A stretch of 64,000 nt of DNA from Planctomycetaceae bacterium (GTDB taxonomy: Bacteria; Planctomycetota; Planctomycetia; Planctomycetales; Planctomycetaceae): NCBI GenBank assembly GCA_041398785.1, contig JAWKUA010000001.1, positions 62,001 to 126,000 on the forward strand. The letters are read 5' to 3'. Position numbers and translations under genes: made by a program. How positions within the stretch are numbered: the first letter of the stretch is position 1; every line of letters begins with the position of its first letter. Below are positions 18,068-27,048 of this stretch, one piece after another. The notes beneath the pieces were generated by a model. It worked only from the letters and a program-made list of their open reading frames with translations. It made no database searches and was not told the origin of the DNA.

Positions 18068-18443
18068 GACACGTTTTACACGCTCTCGACGCTGCAATGT
18101 TGAGACAATGATGGCGCAACATTGCTGCAAGACACAGGTTACGGCTCTTGTAAAACAGGGGCGATCGGCAGAATTTACAGGAGCCGGACGAGACGGAACC
18201 GCTTCGGTGAGCAGTCCCCGGCCAGCCAGCCCGGCCGAATGTCTAAAACGGAGTCGATTTGTGGCGAGTAGACTGGGACTTAGACAATTCCGCCATTCGC
18301 CGATTGCTGCAACATGTTCTGACACCGACGTTTGCGTCTCGTGTAAATCCGGTCGATTCGCCGCCAGTACACGCCCTGCAGGACGGAGCCCTTGGGAGCT
18401 GGAACGCCCGCAGGAGTTCCTCCGGTGCTGGCCTTCGTGCCGC
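18068..18443. other. Non-coding stretch between the AlbA_2-like gene and hsdS
   Basis: About 375 bases with no convincing frame; type I operons normally have these genes almost touching. Short related segments (GTTTTACAC near 18074, TTGTAAAACAG near 18150, GTGTAAATC near 18340) hint at remnants of an inserted element, but no terminal repeats or target duplication could be fixed. Confidence 0.4.
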
Positions 18444-20333
18444 ATGACACCGCAGGAGTTCCCCGACGAATTCGGCACGCTGGCCGAGTTGGCGGAGGGA
18501 GTGCCGAAGCTGCGTGAGTTGATTCTGAACTCGCCGTGCGCGGAAGCTGAAGCGGGCGGTCGAGCAGGATTTTCAGTGATGCCCCCGTCGCGATGCCGAA
18601 ACGCAGGCACGACTGATCAAGGAGAAACGTCTGACGAAACGTCTTGGATTTCAGCAAACAGGAGTTGGTCGAGAATCCAGACCGTTCAGAATTGCCAGAA
18701 GATCATTCGATTCCAAGCTCGTGGGAAATCGCCGCACTCGGGAACGTAGTACAGATCATTCGCGGCGCACGTTCCCTGCGTCCGCAAAGGGAACGATCAA
18801 AGGGGGTACCGTTGCCTGCCTGCGAACTGCGAGTGTTCAGGACGAGATTGAACTGGGATGATCTCATCCTCACATTCCGGAAGACAGAGAAACCTTTGCG
18901 AGTCGACCAGTGGGATTACAGGTCGATCGACGACCTGATCATCTCGATGGCACTTGAAGCTATGAGTTGGTCGGGAAACTCGCGGGCGACGTTGACCGTA
19001 TCCCTGAAAGAGCGTCATTCGGCGGATTCATTGCGGCGATCCGACCGTTCGGACTCGGATCCAAAGTTCCTGCTATGGGCGTTGAGATCGCCAGAGATGC
19101 AGGCCGCGTTCCGCTCTCAAGGCAACCCGAGTCAGACCACGAATATCGCCAACATCTCACTGGGCGGAATCTGCGGCCTTTCCGATTGGAATTGTCCGCC
19201 ATTGTTCCTGTCCCCCCGCTCGGAACAGCATCGGATCGTGGCGAAGGTGGACGAGTTGATGGGTTTGTGCGACCGGCTGGAGGCGGTTCAGCGTGAGCGT
19301 CGTGGTGTGCGAGTTCGTCTGAACCGGGCGTCGCTGGAGCGGTTGACGAGTGCGAGCGGTGCGGGAGCCCGCCAGCGAGGCTCCGAACTGTCCGCCGCCT
19401 GGCAGCGCGTCTGCGACCACTTCGAGGTGCTCTACGACACCCCCGAAACCCTCCCCGACTTCCGCCAAACCATCCTCCAACTCGCCGTCCAGGGCAAACT
19501 CGTCCCACAGAACCCCAACGATGAACCAGCGGAGTCTCAGCTTTCGCGGATCATCGAACATAAGGCACGACTGGTCGCCGACGGGTTGATGAAAGTCGAG
19601 AAACCGCTTACGGAAATCGACGAAACCGAAAAGTCGACACGAACGCCGCCGGGATGGTGTTGGGCACGGCTGGGTAATGTCGCAGAACGCATTAACGATG
19701 GGAATTACGGGGAGTCGTATCCGAAGAAAGATGAGTTCGTCTCATCCGGCATTCCATTTCACATCCGCGTCCATATCATCCTGACGGCTCCCAGTCGACT
19801 TCCGGCAACATGACGATGGTCGCATCCGCCCAGAGAAGCACTCCGAACTGACCAAGGCACAGATCAATTGCAGCCGAGTTCGTCATCTTCCCAAACCGCG
19901 GAGCACGTGTTCCGGCAACTCTCGACGGTCCGGCATACCCCCCAAAGAAGGTGTCAATTCTTGTTCCGGACACAATCTCGGACGGCAACATCAACCCGCA
20001 AGTGACCCGAATCAGGGTTGTCCACGATCTACTCGACTGCGACGCTGACCCGCCGCGAAGCATTGCAGACGAACTCCTCATTCCGGTCGCAGTTCGGTGA
20101 ATCGACGGTGATGACAAATGATTCACGCGAAGACGCGACGTCGCGAAGATTCTGTCCCCTTTGCGACTTCGCGCCTTCGCGTGAGCCACAAAACCGAATC
20201 GTCTGGAAGGTGGATTCAAAACCTTCTGTCGCGGGTCACCCGTCTGGCATCGACCCTGACCCGCCGCGAATCCACCCGCACCCAACTCCTCACCGCCGCC
20301 GTTCACGCGCTGCTCAAAGGTGAAGAAGAATGA
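18444..20333 (+). pseudogene. hsdS: Type I restriction specificity subunit (hsdS), multiply frameshifted
   Basis: HsdS-like protein sequence is spread over all three frames from ATG 18444 (MTPQEFPDEFGTLAE...GVPKLRELIL) to the stop at 20331-20333. The first target-recognition domain reads WEIAALGNVVQIIRG, then shifts for TFPASAKGTIKGGTVACLRT, returns for WDDLI, shifts for HIPEDRETFASRPVGLQV, returns for DDLIISMA, shifts for SYELVGKLAGDVDRIPERAS, returns for DPKFLLWALRSPEMQ, shifts for LRPFRLELSAIVPVPPL, and returns for SEQHRIVAKVDELM. The second domain (GWCWARLGNVAERINDGNYG onward) is also split. The longest single frame (18644-19813) is therefore not a true HsdS. A palindromic element interrupts the C-terminal coding part. 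Without HsdS the M and R subunits have no sequence specificity. Confidence 0.85.
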
Positions 20334-20486
20334 CTCACACAAAGACACAAAGGCACAAAGTAAGAGCCGAACCCGCTGATCCCTTTGTGTCTTCGTGTCT
20401 TCGTGTGAGACTACAAAAGCGAATCGTGTCGAAGGTGACGCATCTTCTGTCGCGGGTCACCCGCCTGGAATCGACCCTGACCCGCC
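20122..20486. repeat. Diverged tandem duplication of a palindromic element plus hsdS tail
   Basis: Unit 1: an inverted repeat (TTCACGCGAAG.../...CTTCGCGTGAG, 20122-20184) followed by a 43-base block at 20223-20265. Unit 2: an inverted repeat (TCACACAAAGACACAAAGG.../...CTTCGTGTCTTCGTGTGA, 20335-20408) followed by a near-identical block at 20444-20486. The block encodes the HsdS C-terminal LLSRVTRLxSTLTR. The palindromes resemble CACAAAGACACAAAG-type dispersed repeats. Confidence 0.6.
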
Positions 20487-20529
20487 AATCACGGTGCGTC
20501 GGGCCTGTTCGGCGGGCAGCAGGGTGAAC

Positions 20530-20555
20530 CCACGGAAGCGGATGGGAATCGAACC
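20530..20555. repeat. Right att-like direct repeat, part of tRNA-Sec
   Basis: Exact 26-base copy of 11870-11895, covering the T-loop and acceptor 3' strand of the tRNA-Sec gene plus 3 bases beyond its end. The core recombination site would lie within this identity. Confidence 0.75.
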
Positions 20556-20626
20556 CACCAGACGCCATTGCTGACATCTCAACGGTTTTGAAGACCGCGG
20601 CGGTCACCAGACTCGCAAACGCTTCC
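20533..20626 (-). tRNA. selC: Selenocysteine tRNA (anticodon UCA)
   Basis: 94 bases on the minus strand. GGAAGCG pairs with CGCTTCC to form the acceptor, with discriminator G. The anticodon arm is CGGT-CTTCAAA-ACCG, giving anticodon TCA. A long variable arm pairs AGATGTC with GGCGTCT. The T-arm is GTGGG-TTCGATT-CCCAT, and the D-arm (GCGAGTC/GACCGC) is extended, as in bacterial tRNA-Sec. The layout matches E. coli selC. CCA is not encoded. It would be charged with serine, converted to selenocysteine by SelA and delivered by SelB at UGA codons. None of those genes, and no clear selenoprotein, is in the window. Confidence 0.9.
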
Positions 20627-20926
20627 AGGTATGGACAACGGGTATCGGAAACATCTCCGCGTTCCTGCTGGTGTTTTGTCGCTGAAGGTGTGAAGCAATA
20701 GACGTCGAGTCCGGAAGCGGTACTTCATCGGGTTGTGGCCGTGTTGAGCGGCGCTTCGTGGATTGTTGGCTTCACAACGGCAGTGCCACCGTGGAGTCTA
20801 CGTTGAAAGCGAGGTTTCGTAAAAGCAGTCTCTCAAGACCGCCGTCGCCGTGCCGTCCAGGAATCCAGTCTGATGTGGCGGAAGTCGCATTTGGCTGCGG
20901 CAACATCTGTTCGCCGTGGCGCGTGA
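20627..20926. other. Spacer upstream of tRNA-Sec
   Basis: No gene, repeat or RNA was recognised. It should contain the tRNA-Sec promoter (minus strand) and the end of the FHA gene transcript. Confidence 0.4.
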
Positions 20927-21388
20927 TCACTGCCCTGAGAGTGATTTTCGCCAGGTGATCGGTTGCACGGTGCTCTTCCGCATGGATCGCGTCCAGGTGC
21001 CGGAGAGTCTGGCGGAGACGCTGCGGCTGAATCGCTGTGCGAATTCTTCCGTTCCGACCAGCGGAATGTTGTGAGCCTGCAGCGGGTTGTGCTGGCCGCG
21101 AATTCTGGCGATGAATGAACATGCGCCGAGCGTGATGATGTCGCCGTCGCACAGCTTTCTGCGGTTTGTCGCGATGCCGTTGACCTTCAGGCCGGACACT
21201 TTCGACCGGCCTTCGACCCAGCACCCAAGCCGGGTGCATTCAATGGAAAACTGTGCTTCGCTGTCTGACGCGTCTTCAAGAACCCAGTCGCAGGTTGCCG
21301 ACGCTCCGATCGTCGCCTTCTGGCCCAGATTCACGACACGGCACGTTCCTGTGCCCGGTCCGGTCGTGATCCTGATGACGATATTCAT
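20927..21388 (-). CDS. FHA domain protein
   Basis: 153 residues. The FHA core occupies about residues 1-95: MNIVIRITTGPGTGTCRVVN, the ATIGASATCDWVL strand-turn (phosphopeptide-contact Gly/Ser), CWVEGRSKVSGLKVNG and LCDGDIITLGACSFIAR. FHA domains bind phosphothreonine peptides, so this protein may read out one of the Ser/Thr kinases common in this genome. The C-terminal 50 residues are Arg/Ser-rich and unlike a domain; a small frameshift there cannot be excluded. It has no membrane segment. It stands between tRNA-Sec and truA with spacers on both sides. Confidence 0.8.
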   Translation of the reverse strand: MNIVIRITTGPGTGTCRVVNLGQKATIGASATCDWVLEDASDSEAQFSIECTRLGCWVEGRSKVSGLKVNGIATNRRKLCDGDIITLGACSFIARIRGQHNPLQAHNIPLVGTEEFAQRFSRSVSARLSGTWTRSMRKSTVQPITWRKSLSGQ

Positions 21389-21632
21389 GTGTTGGTCCTG
21401 TTCTGATGGCTTCCATGCGTCGTGCGGCCCGCAGTTGTGTTGAAGTGTAGTTCCGCGCTCAGAAAATTGCCGCGCTGCGAATTCGTCGTCGTCGCCACAC
21501 CGGCCAAACGAGCCGTCAGCGGCTGATTTGTCAGTTCACTGGGCAGCGTTGCCTCGGTTGGTTCATGATCGCCGGCTGCGGTGAAGTGGCAAGCACAAAC
21601 GACGGCGTTTTCGTCGAACAGGGACGACGGGA

Positions 21633-22487
21633 TCAGCCGCCCGATGGCTGCGGCGGCAACAGCAGTTCCGGAGGGTAGTCCACATGCACCAGATACAACC
21701 CTTCGGCGGCGGCGGTGGAGCCGGCCAGTCCGCGATCCTGTGACGCGATGACATCGCGCAGATATTCGACGGGGCGCTGTCCGGTGCCGATTCGCAGGAG
21801 CGTTCCCACAATCGCCCGGACCATGTTGTACAAAAAACCGTCCGCCATGATTTCAAAGCTGAGCAGTGGAGCGCCCGGATCGGGATGAACCCGCGCGTCG
21901 GCCGGTTGCCAGCGATGTGGCGGGTTCCACACATCGGCCAGCGGCAGTCTTGAGATCGATGCTTCCATGACGGTTCGCACGCTGGTGGCTTTGTTCGGAA
22001 AGTGGCTTTCGAAGCAGCGAAAATCGTGAGTTCCCAGCAGGTCAGGCAGCGCGGCTCGCATGGCGTCCACGTCAACACTGCTGCGCGGCCGGTACACCAG
22101 GTTCTTCAGAAACGGCGGCAGGACGGGCCCGTCAAACAACAAATAGCGATATCGTTTTCGGACAGCGGAATACGTCGCGTGGAACTCCGGAGCGACTTCG
22201 CGGGAACTGACGATGGCGATGTCATCCGGGACAAACCGCTGAATACCCCGTCGAAACTGAGCGGCCGGAATACTTGAGTCCGTCCGAAAGCTGGCAACCT
22301 GCCCAAGAGCATGAACGCCGGAATCCGTTCGTCCTGCGCACAGGACGTTTGGGCGATTCCCGGTCAGCTTTCCGATTGCCGATTCGACGCATTCCTGAAT
22401 GGTCAGTCCGTTGGGTTGAATCTGCCAGCCGCAGTACGCCGTTCCCTGGTAGGCGATGACCAGCATGATGTTGCGAGTGCGCGGCAT
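21633..22487 (-). CDS. truA: tRNA pseudouridine synthase A
   Basis: 284 residues, normal length for TruA. The N-terminal IAYQGTAYCGWQIQPNG and the catalytic motif AGRTDSGVHALGQV with nucleophile D55 are clear. FHATYSAVRKRYRYLL, GTHDFRCFES, and the C-terminal MADGFLYNMVRAIVGTLLRIG are the other family blocks. TruA converts uridines 38-40 of the tRNA anticodon stem to pseudouridine. The gene starts 3 bases after the stop of the DUF1549/DUF1553 gene on the same strand, so they are probably co-transcribed despite unrelated functions. Confidence 0.95.
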   Translation of the reverse strand: MPRTRNIMLVIAYQGTAYCGWQIQPNGLTIQECVESAIGKLTGNRPNVLCAGRTDSGVHALGQVASFRTDSSIPAAQFRRGIQRFVPDDIAIVSSREVAPEFHATYSAVRKRYRYLLFDGPVLPPFLKNLVYRPRSSVDVDAMRAALPDLLGTHDFRCFESHFPNKATSVRTVMEASISRLPLADVWNPPHRWQPADARVHPDPGAPLLSFEIMADGFLYNMVRAIVGTLLRIGTGQRPVEYLRDVIASQDRGLAGSTAAAEGLYLVHVDYPPELLLPPQPSGG

Positions 22488-22490
22488 CGC

Positions 22491-24974
22491 TTAATGATTG
22501 AACAGAAACTCGCGGCTGCTGAGTATGCCCCAGACGATGTCTTCCAGCAGGATGCGGCGATCTTCCGGCGACGCTGATTCCAGGGCAGCCAGCAACTCCG
22601 TACGTTCGCGTTCGGTCGGGAATCGTGACAGCGACGTCAGAAAGACTTCATTCAGCATGGCGGTGTCGTCGTCCGGGAACTGCTTCAGCCAGGCCGCCAG
22701 CCGGTTGTCCTTCGCACTGAGTTTTTCGTTGACCGTATCGCCGTTGGAAATATGCAGCACCTGAACCATGCTGGGTTCGTCACTGCGTTCGCATTCGCAG
22801 GTGATGCGTCGCTGGTTGCGCCCGAAGGTCTGCAGGAAGTACGACTGCACCGCCGAATCATAAAGTGCGATGGCTCGCGTGCCGACGGGATAGAAATCCG
22901 TGTCGCGAATATCGGCGCCGGGGAACGCGATCTTGTTAAACGTTGTGGGAACATCGGTCGTCTGCGAGATCGCGTCCAGCAGGACCTCCGCCATCAGCCG
23001 TCGCGGATAATAGCGTGAGAACTGCCGCTGTTCGTGCTGATTCTGCGGAAGTGGTTCGCTGCCCCGCTGATACGTTTCGGACTGCAGAATCTGCCTCATC
23101 AGCGCTTTCAGATCGTAGTTCTGATCGACCAGATAATCGGCCGCGGCCTGCAGCAGTTCTTCATTGCTGGCGGGATTGGATGAACGCATGTCGTCGACCT
23201 GTTCCACCAGCCCTGCGGCAAAGAAGTTTTTCCAGACGCGATTGGTGATGGATCTGGCGAACAGAGAATTTTCCGGCGACGTCAGCCAGTCCGCCAGGTA
23301 TTCGCGACGGTCGATATCCGCATCGAAGGTAATCGGATCGGCGTCCAGCGGTGTCGGCTGCTGAGGTTTCCCGGTGCGCGGCTGGATCAGTTCGCCGCTG
23401 TCGACGGTGACCAGAATTCGGTTTCCGTCGCCGTTGCGGGGATCTCCGCCCCAGCCCTTGGCTCGGACGCGCGAGAACAGATTTGCAAACGCGTAGTATT
23501 GATCGTTGGTCCATTTTTCCAGCGGATGGTTGTGGCACTTCGCGCAGCCGATGGACAGGCCAAGGAACGCCTGGCTGACGTTTTCGGCCATGTCTTCCGG
23601 CGACTGGTGCAGCGCGAAGAAGTTGGTGGCTCCGTTTTCGAAGCTGGATCCTCTGGCGGTAATAACTTCACGAGCAACTTCGTTCCAGGGAGTGTTGGAC
23701 GCAACCCGTTCGTGAATCCACGTGTAATAGGCCTTCACCGCTTCCGGCCGCAGCAGCGTCCCGTTAATCATGAACAGGTCGGACCACTTGTATGCCCAAT
23801 AGTCGGCAAACTCACTTCGCTGCAGCAGCGCTTCGATGACGTCGTCACGTTTTGCGGGAGACCCGCTGGCCAGAAATTCGCGCACTTCCAGCGCCGTGGG
23901 CAGAGTTCCGATGGTGTCCAGATAAACGCGGCGAATGAACGTCTCATCCGAACACCGCGGCGACGGCTTCAGATTCAGCCGGCGAAGCTGCTTCAGCACG
24001 AGGTCGTCAATAAAGTTGCGGCGACCGGCCAGCAGAAAGTCTTCCGGAGAAACCTGATTCGCAAACGGTACCGTGATGCGAGCGATGACGATCCGGCTTC
24101 CAAACCATGCCGTGACGGCTCCTTCGCCGGGCCCGATAACGCTGGCCAGACCGGTTTCGTCGACTGTCGCCACTGCTTCGTTTGCCGATGTGAATTTCGC
24201 CCAGTGAGTCACGTCTTCGGCGCGGCCGTCCGAATAATGCGCCAGAACCAGCAGCGGCTGTTTTTCCTCGGCGTCCAGCGTGACGCGATCCGGAAGGATT
24301 TCCAGTCGCGTCAGTCGGGCGTCGCTGTCCGACGGCGCTGGTGCTCCGTCGGCGATCCATTCGGAGATGACACGATAGTTGAGCGAATCTGTGTCGATCC
24401 GCAGGCCCCCCTTGTGAGCCACCGCGGTTGTGGGTTTGGTCAGCAGCAGGCTCATCGCCGGATCAGCCAGATTGACTCGCCGCCCGCGCTGTTGCGTGGT
24501 GATGTTGAAGTGATCGCGATCCGGGTCGTAGCCTCGCAGCGAAAGTTTGAAGCCGCCTTTCCCGGCCAGGGCTCCGTGACATGCACCGCTGTTGCAGCCC
24601 TGCCGGGCGAGCACCGACTGAACATGGTTCCGAAACGTCCAGTGAAAGGGCTGGTCCATGTTGCTGACGGTCACCTTTGCGGCCGCAACCGTTTCTTTGT
24701 TGCGAACTGCCGCCAGCGTGGTGGTGCCATTGCCGACGGGAATGACAACGCCGTTCGCGATGCGCGCGACGTTCTCATTTGAGGCGAACATCACGATGTC
24801 ACCGGTTGCCGGACCGCGCGCGACGTCGGCATCGAAGAACTCCAGCAGCAGTCGCTGCCGCGCCTCGCTGCCGTCCAGACGAAAGTCTTCGGGCAGCAGG
24901 CGGAGTTCATCAGCCACCGCGGACCGTTGAGCGGTGGCGACGACAGCACACAGGAAGAGGATACGCAATTGCAT
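22491..24974 (-). CDS. DUF1549/DUF1553 planctomycete cytochrome-like protein with Big_2-like repeats
   Basis: 827 residues from ATG at 24974, which opens a signal peptide (MQLRILFLCAVVATAQRSAV). A TTG three codons upstream is less likely. Order of domains: bacterial Ig-like strand region (about 30-105), CX4CH in GCNSGACHG (C127, C132, H133), a second Ig-like segment (about 220-310), DUF1549 (about 325-530, ending at IGCAKCHNHPLEKW) and DUF1553 (about 565-820, with NRVWKNFFAAGLVEQVDDM and PRRLMAEVLLDAISQTT). The family is exported and very abundant in planctomycetes, usually paired with DUF1501. A redox or saccharide-related role has been proposed but no reaction is established. Confidence 0.9.
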   Translation of the reverse strand: MQLRILFLCAVVATAQRSAVADELRLLPEDFRLDGSEARQRLLLEFFDADVARGPATGDIVMFASNENVARIANGVVIPVGNGTTTLAAVRNKETVAAAKVTVSNMDQPFHWTFRNHVQSVLARQGCNSGACHGALAGKGGFKLSLRGYDPDRDHFNITTQQRGRRVNLADPAMSLLLTKPTTAVAHKGGLRIDTDSLNYRVISEWIADGAPAPSDSDARLTRLEILPDRVTLDAEEKQPLLVLAHYSDGRAEDVTHWAKFTSANEAVATVDETGLASVIGPGEGAVTAWFGSRIVIARITVPFANQVSPEDFLLAGRRNFIDDLVLKQLRRLNLKPSPRCSDETFIRRVYLDTIGTLPTALEVREFLASGSPAKRDDVIEALLQRSEFADYWAYKWSDLFMINGTLLRPEAVKAYYTWIHERVASNTPWNEVAREVITARGSSFENGATNFFALHQSPEDMAENVSQAFLGLSIGCAKCHNHPLEKWTNDQYYAFANLFSRVRAKGWGGDPRNGDGNRILVTVDSGELIQPRTGKPQQPTPLDADPITFDADIDRREYLADWLTSPENSLFARSITNRVWKNFFAAGLVEQVDDMRSSNPASNEELLQAAADYLVDQNYDLKALMRQILQSETYQRGSEPLPQNQHEQRQFSRYYPRRLMAEVLLDAISQTTDVPTTFNKIAFPGADIRDTDFYPVGTRAIALYDSAVQSYFLQTFGRNQRRITCECERSDEPSMVQVLHISNGDTVNEKLSAKDNRLAAWLKQFPDDDTAMLNEVFLTSLSRFPTERERTELLAALESASPEDRRILLEDIVWGILSSREFLFNH

Positions 24975-25147
24975 GATTGTCAATCCGGCGCAGGTTCGGC
25001 GGGTGAATCTTCGGTCAGTTTACCAGGACGCGGCGCCAGATTCACGCTGGCTGCACGGCGACTGTGTCACTTGTGCTTTCGAAGCAGAAACGCTTTCATC
25101 GCCTTGACGCCGTCCCTGCACTGTGGCCACGACGAACGAAAGCCCGG

Positions 25148-26662
25148 CTATTCGTAATCCCACTTCATGATCCACGGATCGTTGAGACTTCGCTGCATGT
25201 CCTTCAGTTTTTCCTGGTACTGCTGAAGTGTGGCGGCGAATTCCGGTTCGTAGGCCAGATTCCGTGTTTCGGTCGGGTCGGCGGCGATGTCGTACAGTTC
25301 GAACTGCGGACGGTGGATGTATTCGCCGACGGTTTTCTGTCCGTACGGCGCGTTCAGGCTTTTTTGATACTGAGCCTGCCAGCTTGACGCCGCCCATAAG
25401 TCTGACGCGAACGGATACGGCAGCGGGTGGGCGATGTTCCAGATCAGCTTGTACTTCCTGTCGCGGACGACTCGCATGGGATAGTACATCTGAATTTCGT
25501 GAAAGGTGTGCGACGCGAAAATCGTGTCGCGATGTTCCGCTTCGGGCCGGGCGAGAATCGGGATCCATGATTTGCCGTGATAGCTGCGGTAACTTCCCGA
25601 GCCGCGGTTTTCCCGATTGGCGTATTCCCTGGACTTCCAGAATGCGTCGGGATCGACCCAATCCTGCGGGCCATTGATTTCCTGATCGAGACCTCCGGCA
25701 AAGTCCAGCAGCGAAGGTGCGATATCGACGTGACTTATCATCGCATCAGATTCGACGCCGCGCTTCGGCTGGTACGGATCGCGGACGATGAAGGGAACCC
25801 GCAGACCTCCTTCGTAAACAGTCGTCTTGCCTCCGGAAAATGCCATTCCGTGGTCGGATGTGAACACAAACAGAGTTTTGTCGTACAGGTTCGCTTCCTT
25901 CAGAATCTGTACCAGTCGAGCGATTCCCTGATCGACGCGGGAACAGGACTGGTAATACTGAGCCAGCTCTTCACGCGTTTCCGGCGTATCGGACAGAAAC
26001 CAGGGGATGGGGACATCGGCCGGGTCGTAGAAGACTTCGTCGACGCCCCGGTGAGCTTCGTCGTTGGGCCGATTGCCGAACAGATCCGGCTTCAGTTCTC
26101 GCGACGACGTTTCGTCGGTTCCGCCTCCGCGATGAGGATCCGCGGTGGCGAAGTACAGGAAGAATGGTCGCTGGTCCGACGTGTCGCTGATGAAGGCTCG
26201 GCAGTTTTCCGCCATCTGCACCGCGTTGCGTCCGTTGCCGGTCAGATATGATTCGAAGTGATAGACCTCTTCGGGAGCCACATGGTATTTTCCGATCTGT
26301 GCCGTGCGATACCCGGCGTTCGCCATGACTCGCGGAAGCGCCAGGCTGACGACGTTGTGAAACGACGCAAACTTGTGGTACGCGTGCTGATGGCCGTATT
26401 GGCCGTTCGCGTGATTGTGCATGCCCGACAGAATGACCGACCGGCTGGCGCTGCAGCTTGCGGTGGTGGCAAAAGCGTTCCGGAACAGCATTCCGTCGCG
26501 GGCAATGGCATCGATCGCCGGGGTCACGGCGATCGGGTCGCCATAACATCCCAGCGTCGGGCTTTCGTCATCGGTGATGAAGAAAATGACGTTCCGTTCC
26601 GCGGCGATCGCTGCGGCCGACATCACGCCGGCGGCAACAAACAACAGGATGCGATGAAGCAT
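25148..26662 (-). CDS. Exported sulfatase (formylglycine-dependent, type I)
   Basis: 504 residues from ATG at 26662, directly before a signal peptide (MLHRILLFVAAGVMSAAAIA); the longer frame is open but lacks this. Metal ligands D31/D32 are in FFITDDESPTLGCYG. The activation motif is C70-S-A-S-R74 in TTASCSASRSVILSG, where the cysteine is converted to formylglycine. AQIGKYHV, FVFTSDHGMAFSGGKTTVYEGGLRVPFIV and the C-terminal FELYDIAADPTETRNLA complete the fold. It would hydrolyse sulfate esters, probably of sulfated polysaccharides; the exact substrate is not readable. It sits between two DUF1549/DUF1553 genes on the same strand. No sulfatase-modifying enzyme is adjacent. Confidence 0.93.
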   Translation of the reverse strand: MLHRILLFVAAGVMSAAAIAAERNVIFFITDDESPTLGCYGDPIAVTPAIDAIARDGMLFRNAFATTASCSASRSVILSGMHNHANGQYGHQHAYHKFASFHNVVSLALPRVMANAGYRTAQIGKYHVAPEEVYHFESYLTGNGRNAVQMAENCRAFISDTSDQRPFFLYFATADPHRGGGTDETSSRELKPDLFGNRPNDEAHRGVDEVFYDPADVPIPWFLSDTPETREELAQYYQSCSRVDQGIARLVQILKEANLYDKTLFVFTSDHGMAFSGGKTTVYEGGLRVPFIVRDPYQPKRGVESDAMISHVDIAPSLLDFAGGLDQEINGPQDWVDPDAFWKSREYANRENRGSGSYRSYHGKSWIPILARPEAEHRDTIFASHTFHEIQMYYPMRVVRDRKYKLIWNIAHPLPYPFASDLWAASSWQAQYQKSLNAPYGQKTVGEYIHRPQFELYDIAADPTETRNLAYEPEFAATLQQYQEKLKDMQRSLNDPWIMKWDYE

Positions 26663-27048
26663 GCACGGTACCCTTCTGAGAGACAGAGGTTTGCTGTGAC
26701 TCGCGAGTTTATGGCTGGCGCTGAGACCAGACAACCCGCGCGGCGACCGCAGCGCTGCGTTATTCTCGCGTGGTCAACCCGGGTACCACATCTTCGGAGA
26801 AGTTGTGCGGCGTAGCCGTCGGAAAGCGTATTGAGACATGCTGACTCGGACGTGCGTCGAATACCAAAAAGGTCGTCTGTCAGCGTTTCCGATCGCTGCG
26901 CGACACGCCTTCTGCGAAGACATGCTACCCGCCGTGGAGCCTGGCCTCTCCGGTCTCGTGCGTCCTCCGGCACACGCGGCTCGGCAGGAGCCTCGCCCTC
27001 CCCGATGGTGACTTCAAAGCTGTTGCGATTTTGTGGTCGCGTGCAGCG
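26663..27048. other. Intergenic region with a dispersed repeat
   Basis: No gene seen. GGCTCGGCAGGAGCCTCGCC followed by CTCCCC at 26978-27003 is the inverted copy of the element inserted in hsdM. It lies just downstream of the large DUF1549 gene's stop. Confidence 0.5.

Larger units (their letters stand above)
11870..20555. mobile_element. Putative genomic island integrated at the tRNA-Sec 3' end
   Basis: The two boundaries are identical 26-base direct repeats (11870-11895 and 20530-20555). The right copy is the 3' end of the intact tRNA-Sec gene; the left copy is a displaced 3'-end fragment with no tRNA around it. This is the arrangement left when a tyrosine recombinase element inserts at a tRNA 3' end and restores the gene. 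Between them lie type I restriction-modification genes, a truncated nuclease-like fragment and a decayed hsdS, all typical accessory cargo. No integrase, excisionase or transfer gene was recognised, so the element would not be mobile on its own. Confidence 0.6.

Noticed and set aside
17925..18749. 274-codon open frame overlapping the AlbA_2-like gene and hsdS
   Set aside because: Its first part is antisense-like shadow and its middle has no protein-like pattern; only the HsdS N-terminal stretch within it (from 18444) is meaningful.
20335..20607. Short frames over the tRNA-Sec and repeat region
   Set aside because: They translate the palindromic repeats and the tRNA and have no independent support.
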